Shown piece by piece: positions 61,556 to 64,000 of a stretch of DNA of 64,000 bases (its first letter is position 1; each line of letters starts with the position of its first letter). The notes under the pieces are model-generated. The model did not search any database. It was not told where the DNA came from and was given only the letters and a program-made list of their open reading frames with translations. The position numbers were made by a program, and so were the translations under genes. Origin of the DNA: Nocardia asteroides (GTDB lineage Bacteria; Actinomycetota; Actinomycetes; Mycobacteriales; Mycobacteriaceae). Where the stretch lies: contig NZ_CP089214.1 in the NCBI RefSeq assembly GCF_021183625.1, positions 620,001 through 684,000 of the forward strand, given 5' to 3'.

Positions 61556-63324
61556 CCGAGCCGCTGCTCGAGGTGCGGAATCTGTCGGTGCGGTTCGGGG
61601 CGGGCGCGCCCGCGGTGCGCGACGTGGGGTTCGAGCTGGTGGCTGGGCGCTGCCTGGCGCTGGTCGGCGAGTCCGGGTCGGGCAAGAGCGTGGTGGCCCG
61701 CACCCTGCTCGGGCTGGCCGGCGACACCGCCGAGGTGCGCGCGGACGACCTGCGCTTCGACGGGATCGACCTGCGCGCGCTGCCGGGCAGGCAGTGGCGC
61801 CGGATCCGGGGCAGGCGCATCGGTTTCGTCCTGCAGGACGCGCTGACCTCGCTGGATCCGCTGCGCCGGATCGGGCACGAGGTGGCCGAGCCGCTGCTGA
61901 TCCACGGGCTGGCGAAACCGGACGAGCTCGACGACGCGGTGCTCGATCTGCTGGCCGCCGCGGGCATCCCGGACCCGGACGACCGGCTGCTGCAGTACCC
62001 GCACGAGCTCTCCGGCGGGCTGCGGCAGCGGGTGCTCATCGCCTCCGCCGTCGCTGCCCGCCCGGAGCTGATCATCGCCGACGAGCCGACCACGGCGCTC
62101 GACGTCGGGGTGCAGGCGCAGATCCTGCGGCTGCTGGACGAGCGCAGGGCCGCGGGCAGCGCCGTGCTGCTGATCAGCCACGACCTCGCGGTGGTCGCGG
62201 GCAACGCCGACGAGGTGGCGGTGCTCTACGCCGGGGTGGTGGTGGAGCGCGGGCGCACCGCGGAGCTCTTCGCCGCGCCCGCGCACCCCTACACCGTCGA
62301 GCTGCTCGCCGCCGCGCCCCGGGTGGACGGCCCGGCCGAGCACCCCGCGCTCGCGCCGTGGGCGCCGCCCGCGACCTCGGGCTGCCCGTTCGCCACCCGC
62401 TGCCCGCTGGCCGAGGAGCGCTGCCGGACCGCGCTGCCCGCGCTCACCGAACTCGGCGACGGCCACGCCGCGCGCTGCCTGCACCCCGGCGAGCACCGGC
62501 CGCGCGCCCGGCTCGCTCCCCCGGCGGAGCCGGCCGCGCCGGACGGCCCGCCGCTGCTGGAGTTCCGGGCGGTGGGGCACGAGTACACGCTGCCCGGCGG
62601 CGCCGGGCGGCGCACGGTCGAGGACGTCTCGTTCACCCTCGCGCGCGGCGAAACCCTCGGGGTGGTCGGCGAATCCGGCTCCGGCAAGTCCACGATCGCC
62701 CGGCTCGCGCTGGCCCACCTGGCCCCGCGCGCGGGCACCGTGCACTTCGGCGGCGAGCCGTGGAGCGAGCGCACCGAACGCGCCCGCAGGCCGCTGCGGC
62801 CGCGAATCCAGCTCATCGACCAGGACCCGCTCAGCGCCTTCGACCCGCGCTGGAACGTCGGCCGGATCGTGGCCGAGGCGCTGCACCGGGAACGCTCCCC
62901 CGCGGCCCGGGTGGCGGCGCTGCTGGTGTCGGTGGGGCTGGATCCGGAGCTGGTGCGACGACGTCCGGCGCAGCTCTCCGGCGGGCAGCGGCAGCGGGTG
63001 GCGATCGCGCGGGCGCTGGCCGGCGAGCCGGAGCTGATCGTCGCCGACGAGCCGGTCTCCGCGCTCGACGTCACCATCCAGGCGCAGATCCTGGAGCTGT
63101 TCGACCGGATCCGGCGGGAGACCGGCACCGCGCTGCTCTTCATCTCGCACGATCTCGCGGTGGTGCGCAGGCTCTGCGGGCGGGTGCTGGTCACCCGGGA
63201 CGGCCGGGTCGTCGAGGCCGGGCCGACCGAGCAGCTCTTCGCCGATCCGCGGCACCCCTACACCCGCCAGTTGCTGGCCGCCGTCCCGCGGGCGGCCGTT
63301 CCCCTCTCGAAAGGATTGTTGTGA
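61552..63324 (+). CDS. fused dipeptide/nickel-type ABC ATPase (DppD-DppF)
   Basis: A 590-residue protein with two nucleotide-binding domains in one chain. Domain 1: Walker A GESGSGKS (~residue 38), signature LSGGLRQRV, Walker B LIIADEPTTALD. An oligopeptide-transporter C-terminal motif (GCPFATRCPLAEERCR) follows. Domain 2: Walker A GESGSGKST (~373), signature LSGGQRQRV, Walker B LIVADEPVSALD. Both domains look catalytically intact. It supplies energy to the two permeases upstream. The stop overlaps the SDR start by 4 bp. Confidence 0.95.
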   Translation: MTEPLLEVRNLSVRFGAGAPAVRDVGFELVAGRCLALVGESGSGKSVVARTLLGLAGDTAEVRADDLRFDGIDLRALPGRQWRRIRGRRIGFVLQDALTSLDPLRRIGHEVAEPLLIHGLAKPDELDDAVLDLLAAAGIPDPDDRLLQYPHELSGGLRQRVLIASAVAARPELIIADEPTTALDVGVQAQILRLLDERRAAGSAVLLISHDLAVVAGNADEVAVLYAGVVVERGRTAELFAAPAHPYTVELLAAAPRVDGPAEHPALAPWAPPATSGCPFATRCPLAEERCRTALPALTELGDGHAARCLHPGEHRPRARLAPPAEPAAPDGPPLLEFRAVGHEYTLPGGAGRRTVEDVSFTLARGETLGVVGESGSGKSTIARLALAHLAPRAGTVHFGGEPWSERTERARRPLRPRIQLIDQDPLSAFDPRWNVGRIVAEALHRERSPAARVAALLVSVGLDPELVRRRPAQLSGGQRQRVAIARALAGEPELIVADEPVSALDVTIQAQILELFDRIRRETGTALLFISHDLAVVRRLCGRVLVTRDGRVVEAGPTEQLFADPRHPYTRQLLAAVPRAAVPLSKGLL

Positions 63325-64000
63325 GCGAACCATCGACCCCGCGCGTCGTCCTCGTGACCGGCGCGGCCTCCGGTATCGGCCGGGCCACCGCCGAGCTCTT
63401 CGCCGAGCGCGGCGAGCACGTCGTCGCCGTCGACGTCTCCGCGCGCGGGCTGGAATCGCTCGGCGACGGCATCGTCACCGTCGCCGGTGACGTCTCCGCC
63501 GAGGAGGTCAACCGGACGGCCGTGCAGACCGCGCTGGAGCGGTTCGGCAGGCTGGACACCGTCGTCCTGAACGCGGGCACCGGCGGCACCCCGCCGCTGG
63601 AGACCCCCGGCTCGGTGGAGTCGGCCGACCGGATCTTCGGCGTGAACCTGCGCGGCCCCATCCACGGCCTCAAGGCCGCGATCCCGGCGCTGCGCGAGAC
63701 CCGCGGCTCGGCGATCTTCACCTCCTCGGTGGCCGGGCTGCGCGGCGACCCGGGCAACTGGGCCTACAACGCCTCCAAGGGCGCGCTGATCAACCTGGTG
63801 CGCGCCTTCGCCATCGACTACGCCGCGCAGGGCGTGCGGATCAACGCGCTCGCCCCCGGCCTCACCCGCACCGGCATCACCGCCAACGTGCACCGGGATC
63901 CGGCGCTGCTCGCCGTCATCGAGCGCCGGATCCCGCTCGGCCGCTTCGCCGAACCGAGCGAACAGGCCGAGGCCATCTGGTTCCTCGCCTCCCCCGCCGC
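63321..64000 (+). CDS. short-chain dehydrogenase/reductase (3' end beyond window)
   Basis: The first 226 codons of an SDR, cut by the window edge. The NAD(P) motif is LVTGAASGIGRATAELFAER, and VVLNAGTGG follows. The catalytic Ser is in IFTSSVAGL, YxxxK is in WAYNASKGAL, and the substrate-side PG motif is LAPGLTRTG. GTG overlaps the ATPase stop, and AAAGGA lies ahead. Translational coupling to an importer suggests it acts on the transported compound. Confidence 0.92.
   Translation, partial: MSEPSTPRVVLVTGAASGIGRATAELFAERGEHVVAVDVSARGLESLGDGIVTVAGDVSAEEVNRTAVQTALERFGRLDTVVLNAGTGGTPPLETPGSVESADRIFGVNLRGPIHGLKAAIPALRETRGSAIFTSSVAGLRGDPGNWAYNASKGALINLVRAFAIDYAAQGVRINALAPGLTRTGITANVHRDPALLAVIERRIPLGRFAEPSEQAEAIWFLASPA

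Noticed and set aside
1..64000. tRNA, rRNA, CRISPR arrays, insertion sequences, riboswitches
   Set aside because: Looked for by eye on both strands. No tRNA-like cloverleaf, regular spacer-repeat array, transposase or known riboswitch was recognised. A tRNAscan/Infernal run would be decisive.

Overview
This window is very G+C-rich chromosomal DNA from an actinobacterium of the order Mycobacteriales, most likely Nocardia or a close relative. The call rests on gene content: a complete 14-subunit type I NADH dehydrogenase (nuo) operon with an orphan receiver protein just upstream, as in mycobacteria (Rv3143); a mycobacterial-type cholesterol oxidase (ChoD); a sigK-rskA pair; many TetR/MarR/PucR regulators; GTG starts; and ATGA/GTGA start-stop overlaps.

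Layout. 1-3.05 kb: thiolase, FHA-domain protein and the orphan receiver. 3.4-19.4 kb: nuoA to nuoN on the + strand, tightly overlapping, with a CRP-like palindrome ahead of nuoA. Here nuoH and nuoI form one uninterrupted reading frame. 19.4-24.9 kb: a 26-residue membrane peptide, a DUF418 protein, a membrane-anchored binding-protein-like protein, a long coiled-coil protein with an N-terminal Cys/His cluster, and a divergent TetR/tautomerase pair with two operator-like sites. 24.9-30.7 kb: mixed single genes (Imm5-like immunity protein, DHFR-like reductase, GGDEF protein, KOW microprotein, HIT protein, macrolide-phosphotransferase-like kinase, alpha/beta hydrolase).

30.7-39.2 kb looks like an acquired block. 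It starts with a tyrosine recombinase preceded by a 35-bp recombinase-core-like palindrome and a second 13-bp inverted repeat. In this block the + strand carries more C than G whichever way the genes point, and it ends in an AT-rich gap beside a truncated WYL regulator. It carries a flavodoxin-like reductase, a short-chain dehydrogenase, a two-component system with a DUF4153 membrane protein, and an FAD monooxygenase.

39.2-49.1 kb: secreted GH1 glycosidase, MarR regulator, small secreted protein, SDR-DUF2867 protein, TetR with a divergent acyl-CoA dehydrogenase, then sigK-rskA and a membrane-anchored sulfite-oxidase-type molybdoenzyme. 49.1-55.8 kb: TetR with divergent choD, a second GMC oxidoreductase, small membrane proteins, an ECF41-like sigma factor divergent from a DoxX-like gene, and a HAD-like protein with altered catalytic acids. 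56.1-64 kb: PucR regulator, GNAT acetyltransferase, and a complete peptide/nickel-type ABC transporter operon running into a short-chain dehydrogenase cut by the window end.

Several genes without a Shine-Dalgarno sequence have a TANNNT box 6-8 nt before the start codon, which suggests leaderless transcripts. No rRNA, tRNA, CRISPR array or insertion sequence was recognised.
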